Shown: positions 52,594-61,598, numbered from the stretch's first letter. The stretch is DNA of 64,000 nt from Paenibacillus sp. YYML68 (GCF_027923405.1 NZ_BQYI01000001.1:2210501-2274500), one strand, 5' to 3'. Translations and numbers: made by a program. The notes: generated from the letters alone by a model not told the origin.

Positions 52594-54228
52594 CATGACC
52601 TATGCACTTCGTGGTAAGGTCTGGTAGTTTATCGGATGATGCGCAACCCAAAGAACCATCCGATAATGCTCCGGCCAAAATAAATCAATAAGTCTTGCAA
52701 ACTGCTGTACATGTGTGTCACAATCGATGTAGATTCGCTGTTGCCCTTTGTGGTGTGACATGCGGACCTGACAACGAGTGTGGAAGAGGCCACGAACCAT
52801 TTCGCCGTGGGTGTAGCCTTCATCACTCGTTTTTTCTTTGTTTAATTCGTATAGAGCAACGGACAGCAACGTTTCGGCCGTAAACAATAATTCGAAGTGT
52901 GCATGGTGATGGGCTTCAGTTTCGGAATGACACTTCTCCAAGGCGAGCTCCTGCTTGGCCGTTCGGAAAAACACCTCGATCCGCCAACGCTTCACGTAAG
53001 TACGCAAGGCTTCTTCAGGCGCATCGAAGCGGTTGCTGATGAGCAGGTAGGCACCCTTGTAAGTCGCGGGGGCTTCCTCCTCCGTCTCGAGCAACTCGGA
53101 ATCATCTTCCTTTAAGCGCATGGCGGCTACAGCGGCAATTTGTACATAGCGCTGCTTGTTGACTTGCTTGCCTCTGCGGTTCGTTACAGGATGAGGCTGC
53201 TTCATGTAGATGTCAGGAATCGCAAGCGAAACCAGTCCTGACGCACCCTCGGCAACCAACTGGCCGTACACTTCCCGAATGAGCATGATCGGGGTCACAG
53301 GAACGTACCGCTCCCTGCCCGTGTAAGGCTCGATGACCTTACGAAATAATGCCGTGTTGCGTTTAGCCTTCGTTACCCAGTCAAATTGATGCTTTTCGAG
53401 AAAGGCGAAAAAGCCTTTACACAAGTACCAGCGGTCCATCGCAACCCAAAGACGGCAGGTCGCCGATTCGCGCAGCATCAAGAGCATTTGCTTAGCCAAA
53501 TCGATCTTCGACAAGCCTTCGTTCTTCTGCTCAGACTTGTGCCATACGCGGTAAAACAACGGATATTCAAGTCCGCCTTGAAGTACGGCCTGAACAACGA
53601 CCACATTCATCGCCCACACATAAGTCTTCTTAGACGAATCATACAACCAGCTCAAAAAAGGAAGCTGCTTGGCATAAGGATGAGCTAGATGCGTATCATC
53701 CAGATTGATCACATCCCCATCCTGCAGACGAGTGACTTCATCCTGCTGAAGCCGCGCTACTCGCTTTTTGCCAAAGGTAGTCCATGCGAAGGAGTTGGAG
53801 AGAAACCGACTCATCGTGTACTGAGCGAGCTTCCATGGCTGAAACATCACTTTAAGAAGCGCATCCTGCTCGGCCAGTCTCGCCATCTGAACGACAGACG
53901 AGCAGTTACTGACAAGGCCGATCACATAGAGAAAGCAGATGAGCCAGGACGGAGTACCACTTCGTTTCATCATACCGGATTGTGTGAGCAGCAGGGAAAG
54001 GTCAAACCGCTCCCACAAGCTTTTTAGTATGGGTGCGCCTGCGCACTCTCCATGGTTTAATTGTTTGAATCTCGGTTTTTGTAACGCTGACATTGGAAAA
54101 CCACCTGTTATCTAGAAGATATACCTCGTGAAAAGGTATTCTTCGCAATTATTAGGCCGTTTTTCAAAAGTCAAGTTTTTTTTGGATTGGGATGCTACCA
54201 GTTAATTACTTCAACTGCATAGGTCATG
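52594..54228 (-). mobile_element. IS4-superfamily element (type 3), copy 2
   Basis: 1635 bp with the same 13-bp ends as at 46961. Left flank is the toxin gene, right flank is unrelated chromosome, and there is no target duplication. It therefore marks a deletion or recombination joint that ends the array. Confidence 0.9.
52600..54093 (-). CDS. IS4-superfamily transposase (type 3), copy 2
   Basis: 497 residues, intact, with the same aspartate motifs (VINLDDTHL, WVAMDRWYL) and YVKRWRIEVFFRTAKQ signature as copy 1. A handful of amino-acid differences from copy 1 (GASGLV for GTSGLV, EPYTGRE for EPCTGRE) show that the two copies have diverged slightly, unlike the type 1 copies. Confidence 0.9.
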   Translation of the reverse strand: MSALQKPRFKQLNHGECAGAPILKSLWERFDLSLLLTQSGMMKRSGTPSWLICFLYVIGLVSNCSSVVQMARLAEQDALLKVMFQPWKLAQYTMSRFLSNSFAWTTFGKKRVARLQQDEVTRLQDGDVINLDDTHLAHPYAKQLPFLSWLYDSSKKTYVWAMNVVVVQAVLQGGLEYPLFYRVWHKSEQKNEGLSKIDLAKQMLLMLRESATCRLWVAMDRWYLCKGFFAFLEKHQFDWVTKAKRNTALFRKVIEPYTGRERYVPVTPIMLIREVYGQLVAEGASGLVSLAIPDIYMKQPHPVTNRRGKQVNKQRYVQIAAVAAMRLKEDDSELLETEEEAPATYKGAYLLISNRFDAPEEALRTYVKRWRIEVFFRTAKQELALEKCHSETEAHHHAHFELLFTAETLLSVALYELNKEKTSDEGYTHGEMVRGLFHTRCQVRMSHHKGQQRIYIDCDTHVQQFARLIDLFWPEHYRMVLWVAHHPINYQTLPRSA

Positions 54229-54614
54229 ATTATTACGCTGATGCTCCTAGCGGCTGCTATTATGGGCAGATATCGTCAAGAGAAGATGTAATTGGAACAG
54301 TAGCTTGAAAAAGATTACTATAGAAATAGATCTTGGAAATACTCGGCGATTGCAATATAATAATGACACACAAGGAGTTACCAAGTACGGTTTCTATTTT
54401 CCGTTTAGGTTAGTGAATGTGGTAGCCTTTTTTATGAGGTCGCTTCTTTCGAATCAAGTTCTGTGGTGGAATTGATTCTAACGGAATCGAGACCTTTTTT
54501 AATGTTTTTTTCTTGTTTGGATTAATCAACAGACGTGTCTATATATCTATAATAAGTTGGGAGTGCTTAATGCAAAGGGTTGAATCGTTATTCTTCACCA
54601 AGGGAGTGCGTCGA
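54229..54614 (+). other. Chromosomal joint with a truncated gene end
   Basis: The first 65 bp continue an open frame from the IS joint (LMLLAAAIMGRYRQEKM then stop), probably the C-terminus of a membrane protein cut by the element. The remainder is AT-rich with no gene or clear signal; the T-rich stretch around 54495-54512 has no convincing stem. Confidence 0.5.
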
Positions 54615-55085
54615 TTGATTGTTGTTAAAACTGAGATCGTAGTAAATGCTCCAATTGAACTATGTTTTAATCTTTCTCGTGATATTGAACTACACACCAG
54701 AACAGTTTGGAAGCATACAAGTGAAAAAGCGATAGACGGGGTAACATCAGGAAAAATTGGCCTTGGCGAATTCGTAACCTTTCAGGCAACTCATTTGGGC
54801 ATAAGACAGAAATTAACCTCCCAAATTGTAGAGTACGAAAGACCGAAAAAATTTGTAGATCAGATGGTTCGAGGCGCCTTCAAGAGTATGAGACACATAC
54901 ACGAGTTTGAGGCTCGAGAGGATCAGACTGTAATGAAGGATACGTTAATATTTGAGGCGCCTCTAGGAATATTAGGACTGATAGTAGAACGGCTGATCTT
55001 AAAGAAATATATGCGAAGATTTCTAGATGACCGAAACGAGGGGTTAAAGCAAATCGCTGAAAGCCTAGGACTTCAACAATTGTAG
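54615..55085 (+). CDS. SRPBCC/START-like ligand-binding protein
   Basis: 156 residues of the SRPBCC helix-grip fold: VKTEIVVNAPIELCFNLSRDIELHTRTVW at the N-terminus, then LGEFVTFQATHLGIRQKLTSQIVEYERPKKFVDQMVRGAF, and FRFLDDRNEGLKQIAESL-like C-terminal helix. Members bind hydrophobic ligands or act as cyclase or coenzyme-binding proteins; the ligand is unknown. I placed the start at TTG 54615, with GGGAG eight bases upstream, because the fold begins there; the longer frame back to 54513 has no homology-like content. A relic of an attC-like site follows directly. Confidence 0.8.
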   Translation: MIVVKTEIVVNAPIELCFNLSRDIELHTRTVWKHTSEKAIDGVTSGKIGLGEFVTFQATHLGIRQKLTSQIVEYERPKKFVDQMVRGAFKSMRHIHEFEAREDQTVMKDTLIFEAPLGILGLIVERLILKKYMRRFLDDRNEGLKQIAESLGLQQL

Positions 55086-55145
55086 AGTAACATTTAAGCA
55101 TCGAGGGTGTCGCCCCTCGGTTCGAGAGAAGTAATGATATGAAAG
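55086..55145 (+). other. Possible degenerate attC remnant
   Basis: GAGTAACATTTAAGCATCGA followed by GGGTGTCGCCCCTCGGTTCG and AGAGAAGTAATG resembles the left half of the short-class attC (TAACACAGCATTCACGCATCGGGG...CCCCTCGGTCCGCGAGAAGTG). The GGGG/CCCC-type hairpin is kept; the L box and right half are gone. Confidence 0.4.
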
Positions 55146-55198
55146 TGGCCTCAGAAGACAAATTTAAACTGATATAATAATGTTTTGAGGGTGATTCG

Positions 55199-56062
55199 AT
55201 GATGAAAGATCAGAGTGTGATACAGCTTGTACAATCAAGTGGCCTTAACAGGATTGAATCCCTATTAATTAGCCTTACTCTGGAATCCATAAGACTATGG
55301 ACTGATGTTGAACGAGAAGAGATTATCCCCATTGGCTCTTCAAAGTTAGGCGGTAAACCAGATCTTCCTATAAATCACGAATGGCCACAGAATCAAGGTG
55401 GGTTTCTTCAATTTATTGCGCAGATTAATCTTGGACAGATCGCTTCTCTAGAAACGACGATGCTTCCCTCTGAAGGGCTATTAAGCTTTTTTTACGATGC
55501 ATTAGAGCAACCATGGGGATTTGATCCGAAAGATAAAGGGAGCTGGAAAGTATTATACTTTCAGGATATGAATGAATTCGAAAGAAAAGTAGAACCGTTC
55601 GAAATACAAGAAGAAGGAAGCTTCGGTACAGCGAGGATTTCCTTCGAGACACAGACTAGTGTACCTTCTTCCGAATCGATGTCTGTTGAGCGCCTTGAAT
55701 TATCTCAGGATGACTGTGATCGTTACTGGGAATTGTACGATAAGATTCAGGAACATAATCGTTCAAATGGCATTACACATAAGTTATTGGGCCATCCGGA
55801 TAACATTCAAGGTGATATGCAATTAGAATGTCAGCTGGTCAGCAACGGCTTGTACTGCGGAGATTCTTCAGGTTACGGTGACCCTCGGAGAACATGGTTA
55901 GAGCATGGGGCAGCTTCATGGAGGCTGCTACTTCAAGTTGATTCTGAGGATGAGATTGGAATGATGTGGGGGGACGCAGGGAGACTTTATTTTTGGATCC
56001 GGGAAGAAGATCTCCGCGAGAGGAATTTTGACAATGTATGGGTGATCTTGCAATGTGGTTAA
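55199..56062 (+). CDS. YwqG/DUF1963-family protein
   Basis: 287-residue cytoplasmic protein of the DUF1963 (YwqG-like) family. Typical family features are the early SSKLGGKPDLPINHEWPQNQGGFLQFIAQINLGQI, the middle GLLSFFYDA, the late HKLLGHPDNIQGDMQLECQL, and the end WRLLLQVDSEDEIGMMWGDAGRLYFWIREEDLRERNFDNVWVILQCG. Function is unknown; in Bacillus subtilis ywqG lies in a locus with toxin and cell-surface genes. ATG 55199 follows GAGGGTG. It looks intact, the best preserved gene of the flank. Confidence 0.88.
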   Translation: MMKDQSVIQLVQSSGLNRIESLLISLTLESIRLWTDVEREEIIPIGSSKLGGKPDLPINHEWPQNQGGFLQFIAQINLGQIASLETTMLPSEGLLSFFYDALEQPWGFDPKDKGSWKVLYFQDMNEFERKVEPFEIQEEGSFGTARISFETQTSVPSSESMSVERLELSQDDCDRYWELYDKIQEHNRSNGITHKLLGHPDNIQGDMQLECQLVSNGLYCGDSSGYGDPRRTWLEHGAASWRLLLQVDSEDEIGMMWGDAGRLYFWIREEDLRERNFDNVWVILQCG

Positions 56063-56185
56063 GAAAGTAAGAATGTGGTCCAAAAATGATGTCATATACA
56101 AAGTACGATAATGAATGAGTAATGGTATGAGGCGATTCTTAAGAGGAAGCATACTTCGAATGCTACCCATCTATCTGAGAAGGGA

Positions 56186-56512
56186 ATGTCAAACAGTATG
56201 ATGAATCGAGCAATTAGTTCTAAAAGCATCGTAATCATTTTATATTTAATATCTATGTTGTTTTTTGGGGTTCTATGCGTTCCATTCTATGAGGTATGGG
56301 GGCCTGCCAAAGAAGTTGCAGGATACTTGTATAAGCCACTCATCTCAACAATCAATAGTAGTCACACGATTAACGGTTACCATAGATTTTATCAAATTGA
56401 TATTATTAAACAAACATATACCTTAGGAATTATCACAATCATGTTTGTGTTAGTCTGGATTTTACTTTTGCAATGGGAAGTAGAGGATAACAAGAAGCAA
56501 CAGCAGGATTAA
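56186..56512 (+). CDS. Small two-helix membrane protein, unknown
   Basis: 108 residues. Hydrophobic segments at about 13-33 (SIVIILYLISMLFFGVLCV) and 78-95 (LGIITIMFVLVWILLL) suggest two membrane spans with a polar loop of about 45 residues between them and a charged C-terminal tail. No known family recognised. ATG 56186 is preceded by AGAAGGGA but very close; ATG 56198 is an alternative. Confidence 0.6.
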   Translation: MSNSMMNRAISSKSIVIILYLISMLFFGVLCVPFYEVWGPAKEVAGYLYKPLISTINSSHTINGYHRFYQIDIIKQTYTLGIITIMFVLVWILLLQWEVEDNKKQQQD

Positions 56513-56786
56513 CATTATGTTCTACAGCGGATACATCTTCGGGGCATTACAGTTCAAGCTGATCCAACGAATGCAACAAGGCTCAGCGAAGGACCCGAAA
56601 GAAAGGATGCTCGAAGAGGTGGATTACTTATGAAATTAAGTGTATAGGTTGTTCTGGTTACATGAAATACCTGAGAGGATTGTACTTATTGAGGAACAGT
56701 ATGTCCCATAGACGAAGATGAGATTTTTGTTGCAGGGCTGGGAGACGGGGGCATGGAGTGGCTATCATCATGAGAGGAGGCTTGAA
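56513..56786 (+). other. Gene-free stretch
   Basis: No intact gene. Short open pieces (a frame beginning MFYSGYIFGALQFKLIQRM and others) and the sequence GAGAGGAGGCTTGAA just before the next start suggest decayed genes and a kept ribosome site. No hairpin or repeat stands out. Confidence 0.4.
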
Positions 56787-56972
56787 ATGAACAGTCTATA
56801 CGTATTGTTCGCTGTAGTGTTGTAAATCGTATCCATATTTACCGGTGAGGTCGTCACGTTTATCGTTTTAGGATTCATACTCATGGCACTCAACAATATT
56901 TTAGTCGTGCTGAAAGACATTTCGAATAAAATGGGCACGAATAAAGCAAGAAGCATCGAGAAGAACCAATAG
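56787..56972 (+). pseudogene. Small membrane protein gene with an in-frame stop
   Basis: With AGGAGG upstream, the frame starts MNSLYVLFAVVL, meets TAA at 56823, then continues in the same frame IVSIFTGEVVTFIVLGFILMALNNILVVLKDISNKMG to a TAG at 56970. One nonsense mutation explains the break. The layout, a membrane helix then a charged tail, resembles the intact 53-residue gene at 58633. Confidence 0.6.
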
Positions 56973-57036
56973 AAGGATTGGAGTAGGAACAAAAGGCTCT
57001 GAGAGATTAGACGACTTACTGAGGTGATACTTGCTA

Positions 57037-57321
57037 ATGAGCGATATATTATTCTTTCTGATCGTGATTGCTATTTTTCTGACTCCGATCCTCACTAGAG
57101 TGTTCTTCGAGTTTTTTCAAGTATTATTCGGAATAGCTTGTATCATTGCTATAGTGTTCTATCCTGAATTCACTTTTAGCAATAGACCCGTCTTACCTGT
57201 CTTATTCTTCGTGATGTGGGTGATCGGGTCATTATATGCGCTGGGCATGCGGAGCAGAGAGCTCGCAATAGATTTGAAACGTGAGCACGAGTACGAGTAT
57301 CATTCAAAAGGTAACTCATGA
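57037..57321 (+). CDS. Small membrane protein, unknown
   Basis: 94 residues with three hydrophobic segments (ILFFLIVIAIFLTPIL, VLFGIACIIAIVFY, VLPVLFFVMWVIGSLYAL) and a charged C-terminus. ATG 57037 has GAGGTG ten bases upstream; an in-frame TTG at 57031 is also possible. No family recognised. It lies in a run of small same-strand membrane genes that may be one transcription unit. Confidence 0.6.
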   Translation: MSDILFFLIVIAIFLTPILTRVFFEFFQVLFGIACIIAIVFYPEFTFSNRPVLPVLFFVMWVIGSLYALGMRSRELAIDLKREHEYEYHSKGNS

Positions 57322-57344
57322 AATGACAGGTAAGGTGAACTGTG

Positions 57345-57812
57345 ATGAGCTTATATCGTTTCATCGTAAGTGAAACTCCGCTAGAAGAGGCTGATTACAG
57401 CGGCTTCATCTTGTTGAAGGTGAAGGACCTGTTGAAGCTCCCTCAATTACCTACAGGAGCAATTCCTTGGGAAGAACTCGATGGAGAATTAGAAGTGTTG
57501 TATGCAGAAGACGAAGATGCTGCTGACGGTCTGTGCATTACATTATGCCACAACCCACCCTATGGCTTGCACAATTATGTCGGCAGTAAACATATATACT
57601 GGCTTGAGGGCCGTGTGAACACGAAGTGGGCCACTCAACTGTATGATTACATGAAGAAACATGTGCCTGAAGGTATAAAGGTTGAGCTTTGGTCCATTTG
57701 GTTCGGAGCATACATTCAACCAATAACCTCTATATGTATGGAAAGAACACAATTACAAATAGAAGATTTGCTCATTTTGAGTGAGATGAACAAATGCATC
57801 GTAGTTGAATAA
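57345..57812 (+). CDS. Unknown soluble protein, 155 aa
   Basis: Acidic protein starting SLYRFIVSETPLEEADYSGFILLKVKDLL, with GLCITLCHNPPYGLHNYVGSKHIYWLEGRV in the middle and a region WATQLYDYMKKHVPEGIKVELWSIWFG. This looks like the uncharacterised Bacillota proteins found beside polymorphic-toxin or immunity genes, but I cannot name the family. ATG 57345 is chosen; GTG 57342 is adjacent. Confidence 0.65.
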   Translation: MSLYRFIVSETPLEEADYSGFILLKVKDLLKLPQLPTGAIPWEELDGELEVLYAEDEDAADGLCITLCHNPPYGLHNYVGSKHIYWLEGRVNTKWATQLYDYMKKHVPEGIKVELWSIWFGAYIQPITSICMERTQLQIEDLLILSEMNKCIVVE

Positions 57813-57893
57813 CGAACAGGAGTCTTTGATTTCAAGAGGAGTTCAACGCGATGCCATATTATCAGATCACAAGACCATTTATCGGGGGTTAGC

Positions 57894-58610
57894 ATGATCC
57901 AACCTAATTCTACTCCGTTTCCTCAGAAGCTTGCGATCTTGCTCGCTCTAGGAGTGTTGACGTTAATCTGCATGCTGAATATATACGGTATTCGGCAGCC
58001 GAACGGAGACCGAACTTATCTGTTTATTAGATGGGATACGTTTTTAGCATGGGTGCCCGTCTGGATTGCGCTCAAGCTTGATTTCGTATATCTCATGAAA
58101 AATCGAACGACTCGGTTCGTGCTCTTACTGCTGCTTGGCGCTATCTGGTTATTTTTCTATCCAAATTCTTCGTATCTCGTGACTGAGCTGCTACACGTGT
58201 TCGTTCGATATAGCTTCGATCCGGCTCAACGCTTCTGGGTAAATATGGAGTTCTGGGAGCATCTACTCACGCTAACCTCGATAGCGATTCTAGGCTTGCT
58301 GCTCGCGGCATATTCCTTGTATACCGTTCAGGAGCTGGTCAGAAGATCGTACGGGTTGCTCGTTAGCTGGATCTTCGCACTCCTCGTTCTTATGCTGAGC
58401 AGCTTTGGCGTATATATCGGTCGATTCGTAAGGTGGAATAGCTGGGATGTCATGACCAGACCGGGCTATATTATTGGTCAAACGTATGAGATGCTGACGG
58501 ACAGCAGTCAGCTCGGCCCCATCATGATGTTTTGTAAATATTTTTTCATCGTACTGCTGCTAGGCTACATACCAATCTATTTGATGACTCGTATAAGAAG
58601 GGAAAGTTGA
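57894..58610 (+). CDS. DUF1361 membrane protein
   Basis: 238 residues with six or seven membrane spans. Family hallmarks: FIRWDTFLAWVPVWIAL near residue 47, LLLLLGAIWLFFYPNSSYLVTELLHV near 80-105, and SSFGVYIGRFVRWNSWDVM near 180. Function unknown. ATG 57894 follows GGGGG seven bases upstream. Followed at 22 bp by a small gene on the same strand. Confidence 0.88.
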   Translation: MIQPNSTPFPQKLAILLALGVLTLICMLNIYGIRQPNGDRTYLFIRWDTFLAWVPVWIALKLDFVYLMKNRTTRFVLLLLLGAIWLFFYPNSSYLVTELLHVFVRYSFDPAQRFWVNMEFWEHLLTLTSIAILGLLLAAYSLYTVQELVRRSYGLLVSWIFALLVLMLSSFGVYIGRFVRWNSWDVMTRPGYIIGQTYEMLTDSSQLGPIMMFCKYFFIVLLLGYIPIYLMTRIRRES

Positions 58611-58632
58611 ATGGAGGGGGATTGCGGAGCGG

Positions 58633-58794
58633 ATGGAGGCTCTAATCATCGTGGGGTTCCTTGTTATATTAGTTAGAATTGAGATGAACACGAAGAAAAA
58701 GCTGGACAACGACGAACGAATCATCGCACGTCTCGATCTACTCATCAACGATATTAGAAAATATAACGAAGAACGAGAGGAGGGCTCGAAATAA
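58633..58794 (+). CDS. Small membrane-anchored peptide, 53 aa
   Basis: MEALIIVGFLVILVRIEM forms one membrane helix, followed by a charged helical tail (TKKKLDNDERIIARLDLLINDIRKYNEEREEGSK). The start has GGGGGATTGCGGAGCGG upstream. The C-terminus overlaps the likely start of the next, broken gene, so the two were probably co-translated. Confidence 0.55.
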   Translation: MEALIIVGFLVILVRIEMNTKKKLDNDERIIARLDLLINDIRKYNEEREEGSK

Positions 58795-59282
58795 GGAAAA
58801 AGCGCACGGTAATCCTTCTGTTGTTCTCGATTGCTGCAAATATCGTACTGGCATTCCTCTTATATGTGTAGAGTGAGTCTAATATTCGCGCACTTGATAG
58901 CATCCTGACTTATGGAGTACAGAGCAATCTCGTACAGCTTGAGGGGGCTATTACATTTCAGGAGCAGATGAATTGGTCACAAGCTCATCATGTGACGGAG
59001 AAGCTGGATGATGTGATGGAATCAGTCTCCATTGCAATTGTGGTTGCCAGCAGGACAGGTCAGCTCGAGGATGAGGTTGGAGCTGCTCTGGACAATCTGT
59101 ATTCATATCTATCACCATACAAGAAAGATTCAGGCTATCCGAACACGGTATTAAGCGATTCTGAGCGTGATGAATTTGTAGAGCTGGCCAAGAGACTGCG
59201 TGAAGCAGGTTGGGGAATGAAGCAAGGATATCATTCTGGTTTTGATAGTTTTATAGAAAAAGTAGGAGGCTTGCTGCAATGA
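58791..59282 (+). pseudogene. Membrane-anchored protein gene with lost start and in-frame stop
   Basis: A single frame from ATA at 58791 reads RKKRTVILLLFSIAANIVLAFLLYV, hits TAG, then continues SESNIRALDSILTYGVQSNLVQLEGAITFQEQMNWSQ to the stop at 59282. The ATA sits where an ATG overlapping the upstream stop would be expected. The piece from ATG 58968 (104 residues, helical) could still be made. No family recognised. Confidence 0.6.
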
Positions 59283-59347
59283 TTGAACTCCCTGTGTCCA
59301 ATCTGAAGGCTTCCCACGATTAGATAAAAGTGTCCAAGGAGAAGGCT

Positions 59348-59564
59348 ATGAAGGTCATCGGGATTAGTCACGTCACGATTAAAGTGACTGATTTGAACAG
59401 GTCCATCGATTTTTATTGTCGTGTACTTCAGATGGACTTACGGCACAGAGGCAACAAGGATGCTTACTTGGAGTGGGGGAGCAGTTAGGTTTGTTTAATA
59501 CAAAGTGAGCACAGAACTCGAATTGCATACCTCGAATCTGGAGGAGCGACTGTTGGTGTGGTAG
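59348..59564 (+). pseudogene. Vicinal-oxygen-chelate (glyoxalase-type) protein remnant
   Basis: The start MKVIGISHVTIKVTDLNRSIDFYCRVLQM is a typical VOC N-terminus with His8, and a later frame reads STELELHTSNLEERLLVW, the usual C-terminal end with the metal-binding ELHT. The middle of the gene is deleted and the frame is broken (WGSS then stop). Related in fold to FosB, but not a copy of the cassette gene. Confidence 0.75.
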
Positions 59565-59588
59565 CAGACAGACTTGGAGGTGTCGATA

Positions 59589-60092
59589 TTGAGAAGGAAG
59601 TACAAGATCATGTTCATTACGATCGTATTCATCCTAATGGCTCCGGTCCTGTATTCTTATGTATCTTATTTGCAAATCAGAGTGAGCAATGAGCATGACG
59701 CTGAATTTTCGACCCGATTGGAGAGTACGGTGCTTGAAGGCCAGCCTTTCAAGATGACGGACGTCACGATGTTTGAATGGGACAAGATGTATGCCTTCGG
59801 TCCATATACGCCAAAAGAGTATGTATTCGAAAACGTAGGAAAAAAGTGGACGACTGTGGATTCATTTAATGAATATCTAATCTCCGAGCACATCGGTTTA
59901 GGTAGTGACCCGTTGATCCATGAAAGCAACAATCAACTTGTTTTTATAAAGGGTGACGATGTCATATTGGATGTGATATTCACTCGAGATCAGGTGGATC
60001 TGACGGAAATAAAATCAGTCATTACTGCAGATGATTCTGCATTTCAAATCAAGAAACCAAGTGTGATCTTGCATACTCCGGCTTCAAAGTAA
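59589..60092 (+). CDS. Membrane-anchored extracytoplasmic protein, unknown
   Basis: 167 residues. The basic N-terminus RRKYKIMFITIVFILMAPVLYSYVSYL is a membrane anchor or uncleaved signal; no lipobox cysteine. The rest is a soluble domain (MTDVTMFEWDKMYAFGPYTPKEYVFENVG, FIKGDDVILDVIF) of a type common in small Bacillota cell-surface proteins. Start TTG 59589 is chosen because GGAGG lies eight bases upstream; the longer frame begins at TTG 59574 inside the ribosome site. Confidence 0.7.
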   Translation: MRRKYKIMFITIVFILMAPVLYSYVSYLQIRVSNEHDAEFSTRLESTVLEGQPFKMTDVTMFEWDKMYAFGPYTPKEYVFENVGKKWTTVDSFNEYLISEHIGLGSDPLIHESNNQLVFIKGDDVILDVIFTRDQVDLTEIKSVITADDSAFQIKKPSVILHTPASK

Positions 60093-60470
60093 GTGTCGGT
60101 GCTCAGACTTGAGGATGAGGTAAGCTATAGAGCAGTAATTGAAGGTGTAGGGTTTGAGCTGAGAAGCGAAAATCCGGACAAGACGAAGCGGTACTTCCGC
60201 GAAATTCCCGGAACTCGTAGAACACATCTCCATGTGAAGGAAGCGGGGAGCTTCGCGGAGCAGGCGACCTTGCTGCTCAGAGATTATTTGCGGGAGCATG
60301 TGGATGATTGCCGTAGGTGTGCACTCGAGAAGCACCGTCTGATGAAGCTCTATGCCGATCAAAGACCGAGGTATGTGGAAGGCAAAGCGCCGATCGTGTG
60401 GGAAATCCTGCATCGAGCGCATGTATGGGCACAAGAGACTGGCTGGCGGCCTGGTCAGAGCGACGCTTAG
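60093..60470 (+). pseudogene. GrpB/UPF0157-family protein, N-terminus missing
   Basis: The frame matches the C-terminal half of GrpB-family (nucleotidyltransferase-like) proteins: YRAVIEGVGFELRSENPDKTKRYFREIPGTRRTHLHVKEAGS, then LLLRDYLREHVDDCRRCALEKHRLM. The N-terminal part, which normally carries the EHIGSTSV active-site motif, is absent. The frame opens directly after the stop of the previous gene, without a ribosome site. Most likely a deletion remnant. Confidence 0.75.
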
Positions 60471-60532
60471 TCGGAAACTCGAGCCAGTAAGCCAGTATTC
60501 AATCAAGCAAGAGTAAAGGAGTGTTGAAGATA

Positions 60533-60784
60533 ATGATAGCTATGAAGCTGCCACGAGAGCAAAAAGAACAGCTCATTGAAAGTGTACAAGCTTACTTCGA
60601 GCGAGAACGATCTGAAGAAATCGGCGAGCTCGCCGCGGAGCAGCTGATTGATTATATGCTGCAGGAGCTGGGGCCGCACATCTACAACAAGGCGATCGCA
60701 GATGCGAGAGCGCTGGTCCAAGAGAAGGCGATGCAGATCGAGGATGAGCTGTACGCGCTGGAGAAGCCGTTAAGCAGTCGTTAA
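60533..60784 (+). CDS. DUF2164-family protein
   Basis: 83 residues: MKLPREQKEQLIESVQAYFERERSEEIGELAAEQLIDYMLQELGPHIYNKAIADARAL is the DUF2164 pattern. Small cytoplasmic helical protein of unknown function. AAAGGAG lies upstream; ATG 60533 and ATG 60542 are both possible, and the family alignment favours starting close to MKLPREQK. Confidence 0.85.
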   Translation: MIAMKLPREQKEQLIESVQAYFERERSEEIGELAAEQLIDYMLQELGPHIYNKAIADARALVQEKAMQIEDELYALEKPLSSR

Positions 60785-60827
60785 TGGTTCGACATGAATG
60801 AAGATGATCCATACTGGAGGCGACTCG

Positions 60828-61031
60828 ATGCCATACATCAATCTACAGATTACAGCCGGTGCGACACGCGAGCAGAAGGCTCGGATTGTGCAAGAGTTCA
60901 CGCAGACACTGGTTCATGTGCTCGGCAAGAAGCCGGAGCATATTCATATTGTGATTCAAGACATCGAGGAGCACAACTGGGGCTACTCCGGTATGCTGAC
61001 CGATGACTACCGTAAGCAGGGTGAGAGCTAA
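60828..61031 (+). CDS. 4-oxalocrotonate tautomerase-family enzyme
   Basis: 67 residues of the tautomerase superfamily. After removal of Met the chain starts with the catalytic proline (PYINLQITAGATREQKARIVQEFTQTL), followed by LGKKPEHIHIVIQDIEEHNWGYSG. Members form hexamers and move protons between keto and enol forms. The substrate here is unknown; such stand-alone copies are common in Bacillota. ATG 60828 is fixed by GGAGG seven bases upstream. Confidence 0.92.
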   Translation: MPYINLQITAGATREQKARIVQEFTQTLVHVLGKKPEHIHIVIQDIEEHNWGYSGMLTDDYRKQGES

Positions 61032-61346
61032 GCGATCTTATGAATCGCATGAGTTCAATGCTCCAGCCCGCAGCACATCAATGCGGTCGTTCGCACGTCT
61101 GGAGCCGTCGTTGACGAACGGGACGTCGGACTTGTCACCGGCTGAGAACGCCCCGAAGCCGGCTATGAAGTGAACCTCACGCTCAGTCGATAAGCGGGAA
61201 GCATGTGATGAATAATCGACGGCAGCTCACAGGTTAAGTAGGGCTTGCTGAACCAACTCAAAACCCTTAATCCACAAGGATTTTGACGACTTTTCGTCGA
61301 ATTCATCTGCAAGGATAACACAGGAAAACGGCAAAAAACCTTGCAG
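61032..61346. other. Gene-free stretch with remnants and IS left end
   Basis: The first 180 bp are GC-rich and look like the end of a decayed minus-strand gene (frame reading GFGAFSAGDKSDVPFVNDG), which I cannot assign. The last 100 bp are the non-coding left side of the following IS remnant. Confidence 0.4.
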
Positions 61347-61552
61347 ATGGAGTATGAGAAAATGTTCATGCAGAATCGAGTTATGACGGATTTGTTGAAG
61401 GACTTCTATTTACCCTTCGGCGGGAAGCTCAATCCAACCAATCGTTGGTTGGGTGCAGCTCTCGGCGATCATCCCGTGGGATATGGTAGAGGAGAGGTAT
61501 GTCAAGTCCCTTCAATCCCTGCACATCGGACAGAAGGCGTATACGTCGCTAC
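61347..61552 (+). pseudogene. N-terminal remnant of an IS5-type transposase
   Basis: EYEKMFMQNRVMTDLLKDFYLPFGGKLNPTNRW is followed after a frameshift by PWDMVEERYVKSLQSLHIGQKAYTSL, together the usual N-terminus of IS5-type transposases (YLPFGGKLNPENRW...IPWE). Everything after this point, including the DDE core, is missing. Confidence 0.7.
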
Positions 61553-61598
61553 TATACAGGGATTCCCTTATACTCATTTAGGAAGGAGAAAAAACTCA

